64,000 nt of DNA, taken from positions 1 to 64,000 of the forward strand of contig NZ_BPFX01000001.1 in NCBI RefSeq assembly GCF_019655855.1, written 5' to 3'. Position 1 is the stretch's first letter; each line of letters begins with the position of its first letter. Below are positions 51,718 through 60,892 of this stretch, one piece after another. Under the pieces are notes generated by a model. That model made no database searches, was not told the origin of the DNA, and saw only the letters and a list, made by a program, of their open reading frames with translations. Made by a program: the position numbers and the translations under genes. Source of the stretch: Pseudomonas paralcaligenes (GTDB lineage: Bacteria > Pseudomonadota > Gammaproteobacteria > Pseudomonadales > Pseudomonadaceae).

Positions 51718-53589
51718 TCAGCGCAGGTCACCCCGCAGCCGCGTCACCTGCTCCTGCAGCACCAGTCGCCCGGTGTCCGCCGGCAATGGCTGGCCGGCCA
51801 CCAGGTCGATGCGCGACCAGAAGCGCCTGAACAGCCCCTTGTGCGGCGCGCGGCTGAAGAAGCTGCCCCACAGCCCCTGCAGCGCCATGGGAATCACCGG
51901 CGCCGGGTTGGCGGCGAGGATGCGCTCGATGCCCGCCTTGAACTCGTCGATCTCGCCGCTGGTGGTCAGCTTGCCTTCGGGGAAGATGCACACCACCTCG
52001 CCCTCCTCCAGGTAGCGGGCGATGCGGGTGAAAGCCCGCTCAAACACTTCCAGGTCCTCGTTACGGCCGGCGATCGGCACGGTGCCGGCGGTGCGGAAGA
52101 TGAAGTTCAGCACTGGCAGGTTGTAGATCTTGTAGTACATGACGAAGCGCACCGGCCGGCGCACCGCGCCGCCGATCAGCAGCGCATCGACGAAGGACAC
52201 GTGGTTGCACACCAGCACGGCGGCGCCCTCGTCCGGGATCGCCTCGAGGTTGTGGTGGCGCACCCGGTACATCGAATGGCTGAGCATCCAGATGAGGAAG
52301 CGCATGGTGAACTCGGGGACGATCTTGAAGATGTACAGGTTCACCGCGATGTTCATCAGCGAGATGGCCAGGAACAGCTGCGGGATGCTCAGCTTGGCGA
52401 CGCTGAGGAAGAGGATCGACACCAACGCCGCCGCCACCATGAACAGCGCGTTGAGGATGTTGTTGGCGGCAATCACCCGCGCCCGCTCGTGCTCCTCGGT
52501 GCGCGACTGGATCAGCGCGTACAGCGGCACGATATAGAAGCCGCCGAACACCCCCAGGCCGAGGATGGAGCCGAGCACCCACCAGGCCTCGCCCATCCTC
52601 AGCAGCCCCAGCCAATCGTGCGTCACCGCCGCCTGCGGGAAGCCGCTGGACGTGGCCCACAGCAGGATGCCGAACAGCGACAGGCCGAACGAGCCGAACG
52701 GTACCAGGCCGATCTCCACCTTGTGCCCGCTCATCCGCTCGCAGAGCATCGAGCCGAGCGCGATGCCCACCGAGAACACGGTGAGGATCAGCGTCACCAC
52801 GCTCTCGTCGCCGTGCAGCAGTTCCTTGGCGAAGGTCGGGATCTGCGTCAGGTAGATCGCGCCGAGGAACCAGAACCAGGAACTGCCGATCAGCGAGCGC
52901 GACACCGCCGGGCGCTGGCCGAGCCCCAGGCGCATGATCTGCCAGGACTGGCGGAAGATGTTCCAGTCCACCTGCAGTTGCGGCAGCGCCGCGGCGAAGC
53001 GCGGGATGCTGCGGCTGGCCAGGTAGCCGGCCACCGCGGTGACGACGATGGCGACGCCCACCGCCATGCGGTAGCCCTCGCCGGACATCAGCAGCCCCGC
53101 GCCGATGGTGCCGGCGAGGATGGCCAGGAAGGTGCCCATCTCCACCAGCGCGTTGCCGCCCACCAGCTCTTCCTCGCGCAACGCGGCCGGCAGGATCGAA
53201 TACTTCACCGGGCCGAACAGCGCCGAGTGAGTGCCCATCGCGAACAGCGCCGCCAGCATCAGGAACAGGTCGTCGAACAGGAAACCCGTGGCGCCGACCA
53301 CCATGATCACGATCTCGGCCAGCTTGATCGCGCGGATCAGCCGGTCCTTGTCGAACTTCTCGCCGAACTGGCCGCCGAGGGCGGAGAACAGGAAGAACGG
53401 CAGGATGAACAGCAGCGCGCAGAGGTTGACCAGCAGATCGCGGTCGGCGCTGACACTGAGCTTGAACAGGATGGCGAGGATCAGCGACTGCTTGAACACG
53501 TTGTCGTTGAACGCGCCGAGCAGTTGGGTAACGAAGAACGGCAGGAAGCGCCGGGTGCCGAGCAGGGCGAATTGCGAGTGTTGGGTCAT
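51718..53589 (-). CDS. MFS transporter fused to a PlsC-type acyltransferase
   Basis: The 623-residue protein joins an MFS/LplT-like transporter (about residues 1-410, FLPFFVTQLLGAFNDNVFKQSLILAIL) to a glycerophosphate acyltransferase domain (about 425-623) with the HX4D motif NHVSFVDA and the FPEGKLTTSGEI block. The fusion resembles Aas/LplT, which brings lysophospholipid in and re-acylates it, but there is no acyl-ACP synthetase domain. It likely recycles lysophospholipids at the inner membrane. The ATG at 53589 is the transporter start. Confidence 0.88.
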   Translation of the reverse strand: MTQHSQFALLGTRRFLPFFVTQLLGAFNDNVFKQSLILAILFKLSVSADRDLLVNLCALLFILPFFLFSALGGQFGEKFDKDRLIRAIKLAEIVIMVVGATGFLFDDLFLMLAALFAMGTHSALFGPVKYSILPAALREEELVGGNALVEMGTFLAILAGTIGAGLLMSGEGYRMAVGVAIVVTAVAGYLASRSIPRFAAALPQLQVDWNIFRQSWQIMRLGLGQRPAVSRSLIGSSWFWFLGAIYLTQIPTFAKELLHGDESVVTLILTVFSVGIALGSMLCERMSGHKVEIGLVPFGSFGLSLFGILLWATSSGFPQAAVTHDWLGLLRMGEAWWVLGSILGLGVFGGFYIVPLYALIQSRTEEHERARVIAANNILNALFMVAAALVSILFLSVAKLSIPQLFLAISLMNIAVNLYIFKIVPEFTMRFLIWMLSHSMYRVRHHNLEAIPDEGAAVLVCNHVSFVDALLIGGAVRRPVRFVMYYKIYNLPVLNFIFRTAGTVPIAGRNEDLEVFERAFTRIARYLEEGEVVCIFPEGKLTTSGEIDEFKAGIERILAANPAPVIPMALQGLWGSFFSRAPHKGLFRRFWSRIDLVAGQPLPADTGRLVLQEQVTRLRGDLR

Positions 53590-53674
53590 CGTCCTTGTAC
53601 CTGGTGGAGGCCGAGCGGGCCGTCCTTCATTTGACAGCATCCTCCCCCGACAAAGCCACACCCCAAGTCGCACT

Positions 53675-53783
53675 CCGTTCTCCCTCTTCCTCCGGGAGAG
53701 GGCTGGGGTGAGGGTGGAATAAACGACGCGGAGTAGCCTGAAATTCCCTCACCCCTTGCCCCTCTCCCAGAGGGAGAGGGGAA
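53675..53783. repeat. Facing polypyrimidine repeats
   Basis: TTCTCCCTCTTCCTCCGGGAGAGGG...GGGGTGAGGG and CCCTCACCCC...CTCTCCCAGAGGGAGAGG are two hairpin-forming copies in opposite orientation. The same motif with a single copy is found after mlaA. Confidence 0.6.
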
Positions 53784-54113
53784 TCAGATCGGCATCTGTC
53801 CCAGCCACCAGCGCAGCAGGAAGAACACCAGCAGGCCGCCGCCGATGGTCGCCAGCAGGTGGCGGGTCAGCGCTGCGATGGCGATGGTGATCAGCCCGGC
53901 CAGCAGGTAGGCGTTGTCCCAGGCCAGCGCCCAGGTCTTGCCGTCAGGCAGCAGCATGCCGGGTACCACGATGGCGGTGAGCACCGCCGTAGGCACGTAG
54001 TGCAGGCCCTGGCGCACCAACGGCGGGAAACGCAGATTGGGGAAGGCGAACAGGCTGTAGCGGGTGGCGAAGGTGATCACCAGCATGCCGAGGATCAGTA
54101 TCCAGTTTTCCAT
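53784..54113 (-). CDS. azlD: AzlD branched-chain amino acid exporter subunit
   Basis: The 109-residue protein has four membrane helices with the AzlD run MLVITFATRYSLFAFPNLRFPPLVRQGLHYVPTAVLTAIVVP. It works with AzlC to export branched-chain amino acids. It overlaps azlC at the stop/start junction (shared base 54113). Confidence 0.87.
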   Translation of the reverse strand: MENWILILGMLVITFATRYSLFAFPNLRFPPLVRQGLHYVPTAVLTAIVVPGMLLPDGKTWALAWDNAYLLAGLITIAIAALTRHLLATIGGGLLVFFLLRWWLGQMPI

Positions 54114-54823
54114 CAGAACACCTCATCCTGCAGCAGGCGGTAGCGACGTTCGAGCACCACGCCGACGACGATGCCGGCGCCGGCCGCGGCCATCAGGCCG
54201 AGCTTGTAGGGCAGCCCGTGGCAGGCCAGGGCCGTGCCGGCGGCCACCAGCGCCGCCGCCACCTGCGGACGGTTGCGCAGCATCGGCACGACGATGCCGA
54301 TGAAGGTGGCGAGCATGGCGAAGTCCAGCCCCCAGGCGCCGATGTTCGGCACCGCCCGGCCGAACACCAGGCCGATCAGGGTGCAGGCCAGCCAGTTGCC
54401 GTACATGGCCAGGCCGGCGCCGAGGAAGTACCAGTGCTTGTTCGGCGAGGCATCGGTTTCGGCATAGCGATGCTGGACCACGGCGAAGGCCTCGTCGGTC
54501 AGCCAGAAGGCCAGCGGCACCCGCCAGTGCTTGGGCAGGTGGCGGACGAAGGGTTGCAGGGTGGCGCTGTACAGGGCATGGCGCAGGTTGACCACCAGAG
54601 TCGTCAGCCACAGCACGGCCAGGGTCGCACCGCCGCCCAACAGGCTGATGGCGATGAACTGGGCCGAGCCAGCGAACACCAGCACCGACATGCCGATGGT
54701 CTGCCAGGGGGTGAGACCGGCGGCGCCGGCCAGGCTGCCGTAGATGATGCCGAACGGCATGGCGCCGAGCAGCATCGGCAGCATGTCGCGCAGGCCCTGC
54801 AGGAATTCGTGTCGACGGGTCAT
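54113..54823 (-). CDS. azlC: AzlC branched-chain amino acid exporter subunit
   Basis: The 236-residue protein has about eight membrane segments and the AzlC signature PMLLGAMPFGIIYGSLAGAAGL with FAGSAQFIAISLLGGG. Paired with AzlD it forms the LIV-E-type exporter. It sits 72 bp after the AraC-type regulator on the same strand, which probably controls it. Confidence 0.9.
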   Translation of the reverse strand: MTRRHEFLQGLRDMLPMLLGAMPFGIIYGSLAGAAGLTPWQTIGMSVLVFAGSAQFIAISLLGGGATLAVLWLTTLVVNLRHALYSATLQPFVRHLPKHWRVPLAFWLTDEAFAVVQHRYAETDASPNKHWYFLGAGLAMYGNWLACTLIGLVFGRAVPNIGAWGLDFAMLATFIGIVVPMLRNRPQVAAALVAAGTALACHGLPYKLGLMAAAGAGIVVGVVLERRYRLLQDEVF

Positions 54824-54895
54824 GGAGCCTCCTTGAGCGCAGGAGGCTAGTCGACGACCGGTTCCGCCGTCTTGAACGATATTGCGCCGTCGCCT

Positions 54896-55723
54896 TCAGA
54901 GACCGGCACAGGCTCGGCGGTACTCGCCAGGGCTGACCCCATAGCTCTGCTTGAACTGCCGGCTCAGGTGGCTCTGGTCGGCGAACCCCAGCTGCATCGC
55001 CACCTGCAGCGGCGCACAGCCGGAACGCAGCAGGGCCCGGGCCTGCTCCAGGCGGCGCTGCTTGAGCCAGGCATGCGGCGGCAGGCCGGTGGCACGGCGG
55101 AACACCCGGGCGAAGTGGAAGGGAGAAAGGTTGACCTGCGCGGCCAGCTCTTCCAGCGACGGCGGCTCGCCCAGGCGCGCAGCAAGAAGGTCCTTGGCCA
55201 GGGCCACGGCACGTGGCTCGTGGCCGGGCTCGGCCGGTTGGGGTAGCCGCGCGTGGCGCTGGAACAGCAGGAGAATCGCCTCGCGCCAGGCGGTCTGCTG
55301 CTGCAGGGCATTGGCATCGCTGTCGAGCAGGCGGTGCAGCTGGCCAAACGCCTGGTGCAACTCCACGTCCTGCAACACGCTGACGCCGAACGACGGCATG
55401 CCGCCGGCGGCCAGCCCGAGTTCCTCCAGCACCCCCTGCACCTGCGCCGGCGCCGGGTAGAAGCCGCGATACCACCAGCCCTGTTCGTGGGCCTTGGAGC
55501 CGGTGTGCACCTCGTCCGGGTTGATCAGCACCATGCTGCCGACCGGCGCCAGGTGGTCGCTGCCGCGATGACGGAAGCGCTGGGCGCCGCCCTCAATCAC
55601 GGTGAACACGAAGCCCTCGTGCACATGTGGTGAGAAGCGCTGCTCGATGTAGCGCGCATGCAGCAGCTCGACGCCGGTCAGCGCCCGGCTCTCCCAGAAG
55701 CGGGTGCGTTCGCCGCCGGCCAT
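54896..55723 (-). CDS. AraC-family regulator (cupin type), upstream of azlCD
   Basis: The 275-residue regulator has an N-terminal cupin (about residues 20-110, RFSPHVHEGFVFTVIEGGAQRFRHRG...VLINPDEVHTG) and a C-terminal AraC DNA-binding domain (about 165-270, LAAQVNLSPFHFARVFRRATGLPPHAWLKQRRLEQARALL...GFADQSHLSRQFKQSYG). Such regulators often control an adjacent amino-acid exporter. It is 3 bp downstream of the acetyltransferase gene. Confidence 0.9.
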   Translation of the reverse strand: MAGGERTRFWESRALTGVELLHARYIEQRFSPHVHEGFVFTVIEGGAQRFRHRGSDHLAPVGSMVLINPDEVHTGSKAHEQGWWYRGFYPAPAQVQGVLEELGLAAGGMPSFGVSVLQDVELHQAFGQLHRLLDSDANALQQQTAWREAILLLFQRHARLPQPAEPGHEPRAVALAKDLLAARLGEPPSLEELAAQVNLSPFHFARVFRRATGLPPHAWLKQRRLEQARALLRSGCAPLQVAMQLGFADQSHLSRQFKQSYGVSPGEYRRACAGL

Positions 55724-55726
55724 GCC

Positions 55727-56296
55727 TCAGGCGCCGAAGCGCGCCTCCAGGCCGGCCTTCACCTGCGGCCACTCGCGGTCGGTGATGCTGTACATCACGG
55801 TGTCGTCGAGGCGGCCGTCGGCCAGGCGCCGGTGGTTGCGCAGCACGCCCTCGCGCTGGGCGCCGAGCTTGGCGATGGCGCTCTGCGAACGCAGGTTGCT
55901 GGCGGCGGTCTTGAGCTGCACGCGCACCAGCTGCCACTCCTCGAAGGCGTGGCGCAGCATCAGGTACTTGATCATGCCGTTGAGGCCGGTGCCCTGCTGG
56001 CGGGTGTCCAGCCAGGTGGAGCCGATCTCGGCGGCCGGCAGCGCCGGGTTGAAATCGAAGAAGCGAGTGGTGCCGACCAGCTCGCCGGCCAGGCGGATGG
56101 CGAACACCACCGCCAGCTGCTCGCGCTGGTCGGACAGCGCGCTGCGGTACCAGTCCGGGCGCACGGTGCCGCTCATGTACTGCTGGGATTCGCGGTTGGC
56201 CTCGGCCAGTTCCAGCAGGCCCGGCAGGTCGCTCTCGACCAGGGGATCGAGGCGCAGGGCGCCCTGCTGAAGGGTGACGGGTTGGGGCTTGAACAT
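55727..56296 (-). CDS. GNAT acetyltransferase, RimJ/RimL-like
   Basis: The 189-residue protein is a GNAT of the RimJ/RimL type: LRLDPLVESDLPGLLELA near the start, EIGSTWLDTRQQGTGLNGMIKYLMLRHAFEEW containing the acetyl-CoA loop, and NLRSQSAIAKLGAQREGVLRNH. The substrate is unknown; proteins of this kind acetylate amino groups of small molecules or protein N-termini. The ATG at 56296 was preferred to the frame start 12 codons upstream. Confidence 0.87.
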   Translation of the reverse strand: MFKPQPVTLQQGALRLDPLVESDLPGLLELAEANRESQQYMSGTVRPDWYRSALSDQREQLAVVFAIRLAGELVGTTRFFDFNPALPAAEIGSTWLDTRQQGTGLNGMIKYLMLRHAFEEWQLVRVQLKTAASNLRSQSAIAKLGAQREGVLRNHRRLADGRLDDTVMYSITDREWPQVKAGLEARFGA

Positions 56297-56461
56297 GACG
56301 CGAACTCCGGTAAAGCGACCACGGCCGGCCACGCTATCAGGCGTTCATGAGCGACTCAAGCAGGCTGCGACCATGGTCGGCCTGACGAGTCGAACGCCGC
56401 ATGCGAGACTAATCTCACTATTCCATGGTCTTGCTGACCATGCCCCACACGCGGAGTTCGC

Positions 56462-59400
56462 ATGTCGCTGTCCGGCGGATTGATCGCCTTCGTCGCCCTG
56501 GCCTACATGGCCATCCTGTTCGCCATCGCCTTCTACGGCGACCGCCGCCGCACCCCGCTCAAGCCGCGCCTGCGTGCCTGGGTCTACAGCCTGTCGCTGG
56601 CCGTGTACTGCACCAGCTGGACCTTCTTCGGCGCGGTCGGCCAGGCCGCCGGGGAGCTGTGGTCGTTCCTGCCGATCTACCTCGGGCCGATCATCGTCCT
56701 GCTCTTCGCCCCCTGGGTGGTGGAGAAGATGGTGGCGATCAGCAAGCAGGAAAACATCACCTCCATCGCCGACTTCATCGCCGCGCGCTACGGCAAGTCG
56801 CAGAGCCTGGCCGTGGTGGTGGCGCTGATCTGCCTGGTCGGCGTGCTGCCCTACATCGCCCTGCAGCTCAAGGGCATCGTGCTCGGCGTCAACCTGCTGG
56901 TCGGCACCACGCCCAGCCCGACCCGCGGCCAGGACACGGCGCTGATCGTGTCGGTGATCCTCGCCCTGTTCACCATCCTGTTCGGCACCCGCAGCCTGGA
57001 CGTCACCGAACACCACCGCGGCATGGTGCTGGCCATCGCCTTCGAGTCGCTGGTCAAGCTGCTCGCCTTCCTCGCCGTCGGCGTGTTCGTCACCTGGGGC
57101 CTGTTCGGCGGCTTCGGCGACCTCTTCACCCGTGCCAGCCAGGCGCCGGCCCTCGAAGGCTTCTGGTCGCAGACCTTCAGCTGGCCGGCGATGCTGGTGC
57201 AGACCGGCCTGGCGATGACCGCCATCATCTGCCTGCCGCGCCAGTTCCACGTCGCCGTGGTGGAGAACATCGAGGCCAGCGACCTGCGCCAGGCACGCTG
57301 GGTATTCCCCATCTACCTGATCCTCGCCGCCCTGTTCGTGGTGCCCATCGCCCTGGCCGGGCAACTGCTGCTGTCGCCCGGCGTGCAGCCGGACTCCTTC
57401 GTGATCAGCCTGCCACTGGCCGAGGCGCACCCCGCGCTGGCCCTGCTGGCCTTCATCGGCGGCGCCTCGGCGGCCACCGGCATGGTCATCGTCGAGGCCG
57501 TGGCGCTGTCGACCATGGTCTGCAACGACATGCTGCTGCCGGCCCTGCTGCGCCGGCAGAACGCCGAGCGGCCGTTCGAGGCGTTCCGCCACTGGATGCT
57601 CAGCGCCCGGCGCGTGAGCATCGTGGTCATCCTGCTGCTGGCCTACGTCTGCTACCGCCTGCTTGGCACCAACGCCAGCCTGGCCACCATCGGCCAACTA
57701 TCGTTCGCCGCCATCAGCCAGCTGGCGCCGGCGATGATCGGCGCGCTGATCTGGAAGCAGGCCAACCGCCGCGGCGTGTTCGCCGGCCTGGCCGCCGGCT
57801 GCACCTTGTGGTTCTACACCCTGGTCCTGCCGCTGGTAGCCGGCGGCCTGCGCTGGTCGCTGGACAGCTTCCCGCTGCTGCCGGAACTGCTCTACTACCC
57901 CATCGGCATCGAGGTGGACCCGCTGACCCGTGGCGTGGTGCTGTCGCTGACCGGCAACTGGCTGCTGTTCGCCTCGGTGTCCTGGTTCTCCCGCTCGCGG
58001 GTGTCCGAGCACTGGCAGGCTGGCCGTTTCATCGGCCTGGACACCGGCGCCAAGCCCAGCGGGCGCAACCTGCTGGCGGTGCAGGTGGCCGACCTGATGG
58101 CGCTGGCCGCGCGCTTCGTCGGCGAGGAACGGGCGCGGCAGAGCTTCGTGCGTTTCTCCTACCAGCAGGACCGCCCGTTCACCCCCACGCAGAACGCCGA
58201 CGCCGAGTGGATCGCCCACACCGAGCGCCTGCTGGCCGGCGTGCTCGGCGCCTCCAGCACCCGCGCCGTGGTGCGGGCCGCCATCGAAGGCCGGGAGATG
58301 CAGGTCGAGGACGTGGTACGCATCGTCGACGAGGCCAGCGAGGTGCTGCAGTTCAACCGGGCGCTGCTGCAGGGGGCCATCGAGAACATCACCCAGGGCA
58401 TCAGCGTGGTCGACCAGAACCTGCGCCTGGTGGCCTGGAACCACCGCTACCTGGAACTGTTCGAGTACCCGGAAGGGCTGATCGGCGTCGGCCGGCCGAT
58501 CGCCGACATCATCCGCTACAACGCCGAACGCGGCCTGTGCGGCCCCGGCGACGTCGACGAGCACGTGGCCAAGCGCCTGTTCTGGATGCGCCAGGGCAAG
58601 GCCCATACCTCCGAGCGGCTGTTCCCCAACGGCCGGGTCATCGAGCTGATCGGCAACCCGATGCCCGGCGGCGGCTTCGTCATGAGCTTCACCGACATCA
58701 CCGCCTTCCGCCAGGCCGAGTCCGACCTCAAGGAAGTCAACGAGAGCCTCGAACAGCGCGTGCTCGAACGCACCCGCGAACTGTCCCAGCTCAACGAGGA
58801 GCTGGGCGAGGCCAAGGCCAACGCCGAATCGGCCAACCAGTCGAAGACCCGCTTCCTCGCCGCCGTCAGCCACGACCTGATGCAGCCGCTGAACGCCGCC
58901 CGACTGTTCTCCGCCTCCCTCGCCCACCAGCAGGAAGCCCTGCCGCGGGAGGCGCAGGAACTGGTGCGCCACCTGGACAGCTCGCTGCGCTCGGCCGAGG
59001 ACCTGATCACCGACCTGCTGGACATCTCGCGCCTGGAAAGCGGGCGCATCACCCCCGAGCGCAGCCACTTCCCCCTCGGCCAGCTGTTCGACGCCCTGGG
59101 CGCGGAATTCAAGGTGCTGGCCCACGAACAGGGCGTGGATTTCCGCCTGGTGCCGTGCCGCCTGCGCATCGACAGCGACCCCCGGCTGCTGCGCCGGGTG
59201 CTGCAGAACTTCCTCACCAACGCCTTCCGCTACGCCCGCGGCCACGTCCTGCTCGGCGCCCGCCGCGACGGCGAGTTCCTGCGCCTGGAAGTGTGGGACC
59301 GCGGCCCGGGCATTCCCGAGGACAAGCGCAAGGTGATCTTCGAGGAGTTCAAGCGCCTCGACAGCCACCAGACCCGCGCCGAGAAAGGCCTGGGCCTGGG

Positions 59401-59932
59401 CCTGGCCATCGCCGACGGCCTGTGCCGGGTGCTGGGGCACCATCTGGAGGTGCGCTCCTGGCCCGGCAAGGGCAGCGTGTTCAGCGTGCGCGTGCCGCTG
59501 GTGCGCGGCCCCGCCTCGGCGGTGGCGCAACCGGGCGTCGAGACCCCGACTCAGGCCCTGGGCGGCGCCCAGGTGCTGTGCATCGACAACGAGGACAGCA
59601 TCCTCGCCGGCATGCACAGCCTGCTGTCGCGCTGGGGCTGCCAGGTGTGGACGGCGCGCAACCGCCTGGAATGCGAACACCTGCTGGACGAGTCGGTGCG
59701 CCCGCAACTGGCGCTGGTCGACTACCACTTGGACGAGGGCGACACCGGCACCGAGCTGATGGCCTGGCTGCGCGCGCGCATGGGCCAGCCGCTGCCGGGC
59801 GTGGTGATCAGCGCCGATGCCCGGCCGGAGCTGGTCGCCGCGGTCCACGCCGCCGGCCTCGACTACCTGGCCAAGCCGGTCAAGCCGGCCGCCCTGCGCG
59901 CCCTGATCAGCCGCCACCTGCCCCTGAACTGA
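56462..59932 (+). CDS. Hybrid histidine kinase with sodium:solute symporter-like sensor domain
   Basis: The 1156-residue protein starts with a PutP-like symporter domain (about residues 1-500, 13 or so membrane helices), then a PAS domain (about 640-760, AIENITQGISVVDQNLRLVAWN), a coiled coil, a histidine kinase with His804 in FLAAVSHDLMQPLN and the N/G boxes (NFLTNAFRYA, DRGPGIP, GLGLGLAIADG), and a receiver with Asp1087 in ALVDYHLDE and Lys in LAKPVKP. This CbrA/NahK-like design suggests that it senses a transported or bound nutrient. No dedicated response regulator gene is adjacent. Confidence 0.93.
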   Translation: MSLSGGLIAFVALAYMAILFAIAFYGDRRRTPLKPRLRAWVYSLSLAVYCTSWTFFGAVGQAAGELWSFLPIYLGPIIVLLFAPWVVEKMVAISKQENITSIADFIAARYGKSQSLAVVVALICLVGVLPYIALQLKGIVLGVNLLVGTTPSPTRGQDTALIVSVILALFTILFGTRSLDVTEHHRGMVLAIAFESLVKLLAFLAVGVFVTWGLFGGFGDLFTRASQAPALEGFWSQTFSWPAMLVQTGLAMTAIICLPRQFHVAVVENIEASDLRQARWVFPIYLILAALFVVPIALAGQLLLSPGVQPDSFVISLPLAEAHPALALLAFIGGASAATGMVIVEAVALSTMVCNDMLLPALLRRQNAERPFEAFRHWMLSARRVSIVVILLLAYVCYRLLGTNASLATIGQLSFAAISQLAPAMIGALIWKQANRRGVFAGLAAGCTLWFYTLVLPLVAGGLRWSLDSFPLLPELLYYPIGIEVDPLTRGVVLSLTGNWLLFASVSWFSRSRVSEHWQAGRFIGLDTGAKPSGRNLLAVQVADLMALAARFVGEERARQSFVRFSYQQDRPFTPTQNADAEWIAHTERLLAGVLGASSTRAVVRAAIEGREMQVEDVVRIVDEASEVLQFNRALLQGAIENITQGISVVDQNLRLVAWNHRYLELFEYPEGLIGVGRPIADIIRYNAERGLCGPGDVDEHVAKRLFWMRQGKAHTSERLFPNGRVIELIGNPMPGGGFVMSFTDITAFRQAESDLKEVNESLEQRVLERTRELSQLNEELGEAKANAESANQSKTRFLAAVSHDLMQPLNAARLFSASLAHQQEALPREAQELVRHLDSSLRSAEDLITDLLDISRLESGRITPERSHFPLGQLFDALGAEFKVLAHEQGVDFRLVPCRLRIDSDPRLLRRVLQNFLTNAFRYARGHVLLGARRDGEFLRLEVWDRGPGIPEDKRKVIFEEFKRLDSHQTRAEKGLGLGLAIADGLCRVLGHHLEVRSWPGKGSVFSVRVPLVRGPASAVAQPGVETPTQALGGAQVLCIDNEDSILAGMHSLLSRWGCQVWTARNRLECEHLLDESVRPQLALVDYHLDEGDTGTELMAWLRARMGQPLPGVVISADARPELVAAVHAAGLDYLAKPVKPAALRALISRHLPLN

Positions 59933-59935
59933 CTG

Positions 59936-60006
59936 TAGGGCGGGTGAAACCCGCGAGCCTTGTGCTGCTCCCCTTCATATATGGAGTACGGGCTTCACCC
60001 GCTCTA
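59936..60006. repeat. Imperfect inverted repeat after the hybrid kinase
   Basis: GTAGGGCGGGTGAAACCCGCG and its partner CGGGCTTCACCCGCTCTAC form two facing copies of a common Pseudomonas intergenic repeat. No gene is seen in 59933-60127. Confidence 0.6.
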
Positions 60007-60127
60007 CCAATCCAATAACAGGATAGGTAGAAGCGGATTTTTGCGCTTTTTATCGCAACATAGTCGATAGATCATGCCTCCATCCCCGGCGGCGCATTCC
60101 AGCGCCACCGGCAACGGAGTTTTCACC

Positions 60128-60826
60128 ATGATCGAAGTACGCCCCTTCGCCACCCTGGGCCATGCCGACCACGGCTGGCTGAACGCCCGCCACCACTTCT
60201 CCTTCGCCGGCTACCACGACCCCGAGCGCGTCAACTGGGGCCGCCTGCGGGTGTGGAACGACGACGAGATCGCCGCCGGCAGCGGCTTCCCGCCGCATCC
60301 GCACAATGACATGGAGATCATCACCTACGTCCGCGAAGGCGCCATCAGCCATCGCGACAATCTGGGCAACCAGGGCCGCACCGAGGCGGGCGACGTGCAG
60401 GTGATGAGCGCCGGCACCGGCATCGCCCACTCGGAGTACAACCGGGAGGACGTGACCGCGCGCATCTTCCAGATCTGGATCCTCCCCGACCAGCAGGGCG
60501 AGGCGCCGTCCTGGGGCAGCAGGCCCTTTCCCAAGGGCGAGCGCGCCGGCCGCTTCGTGGTCCTGGCCAGTGGCCGCGCCGGCGACGAGGACGCCCTGCG
60601 CATCCGCGCCGACGCCCGTCTCGCCGCCGCCACCCTGGCCGCCGGGCAGAACGCCGAGTATCCGCTGGGCCATCTGCGCAAGGGCTACCTCGTGGCCGCC
60701 AAGGGTCGCATCGAGGTCAACGGCATGACGGCCGAGGCGCGCGACGGCGTGGCCGTGGCCGACGAGGACCTGGTGCGCGTCACCGCCCTCGAGGACAGTG
60801 AGGTGATCCTGGTCGACGTGGCTTGA
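60128..60826 (+). CDS. Pirin-like bicupin (YhhW/quercetinase type)
   Basis: The 232-residue protein has the pirin/YhhW metal site intact: His57 and His59 in FPPHPHNDME, His101 and Glu103 in GTGIAHSEYN. The C-terminal cupin is degenerate, as in the family. E. coli YhhW has quercetin 2,3-dioxygenase activity; the physiological role here is unknown. The ATG at 60128 opens the conserved N-terminus MIEVRPFATLGHADHGWL. Confidence 0.9.
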   Translation: MIEVRPFATLGHADHGWLNARHHFSFAGYHDPERVNWGRLRVWNDDEIAAGSGFPPHPHNDMEIITYVREGAISHRDNLGNQGRTEAGDVQVMSAGTGIAHSEYNREDVTARIFQIWILPDQQGEAPSWGSRPFPKGERAGRFVVLASGRAGDEDALRIRADARLAAATLAAGQNAEYPLGHLRKGYLVAAKGRIEVNGMTAEARDGVAVADEDLVRVTALEDSEVILVDVA

Positions 60827-60892
60827 TCCAGCGCAGCCGGAGGCACCCCGGCCAGTCTAGAATGGCGGCACCCAGCCCTCGCGGACACCGCC

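Noticed and set aside
57698..59917. 739-codon minus-strand frame opposite the hybrid kinase
   Set aside because: Composition is Gln/Ala/Val-rich without domains; the plus-strand protein has intact kinase and receiver motifs.
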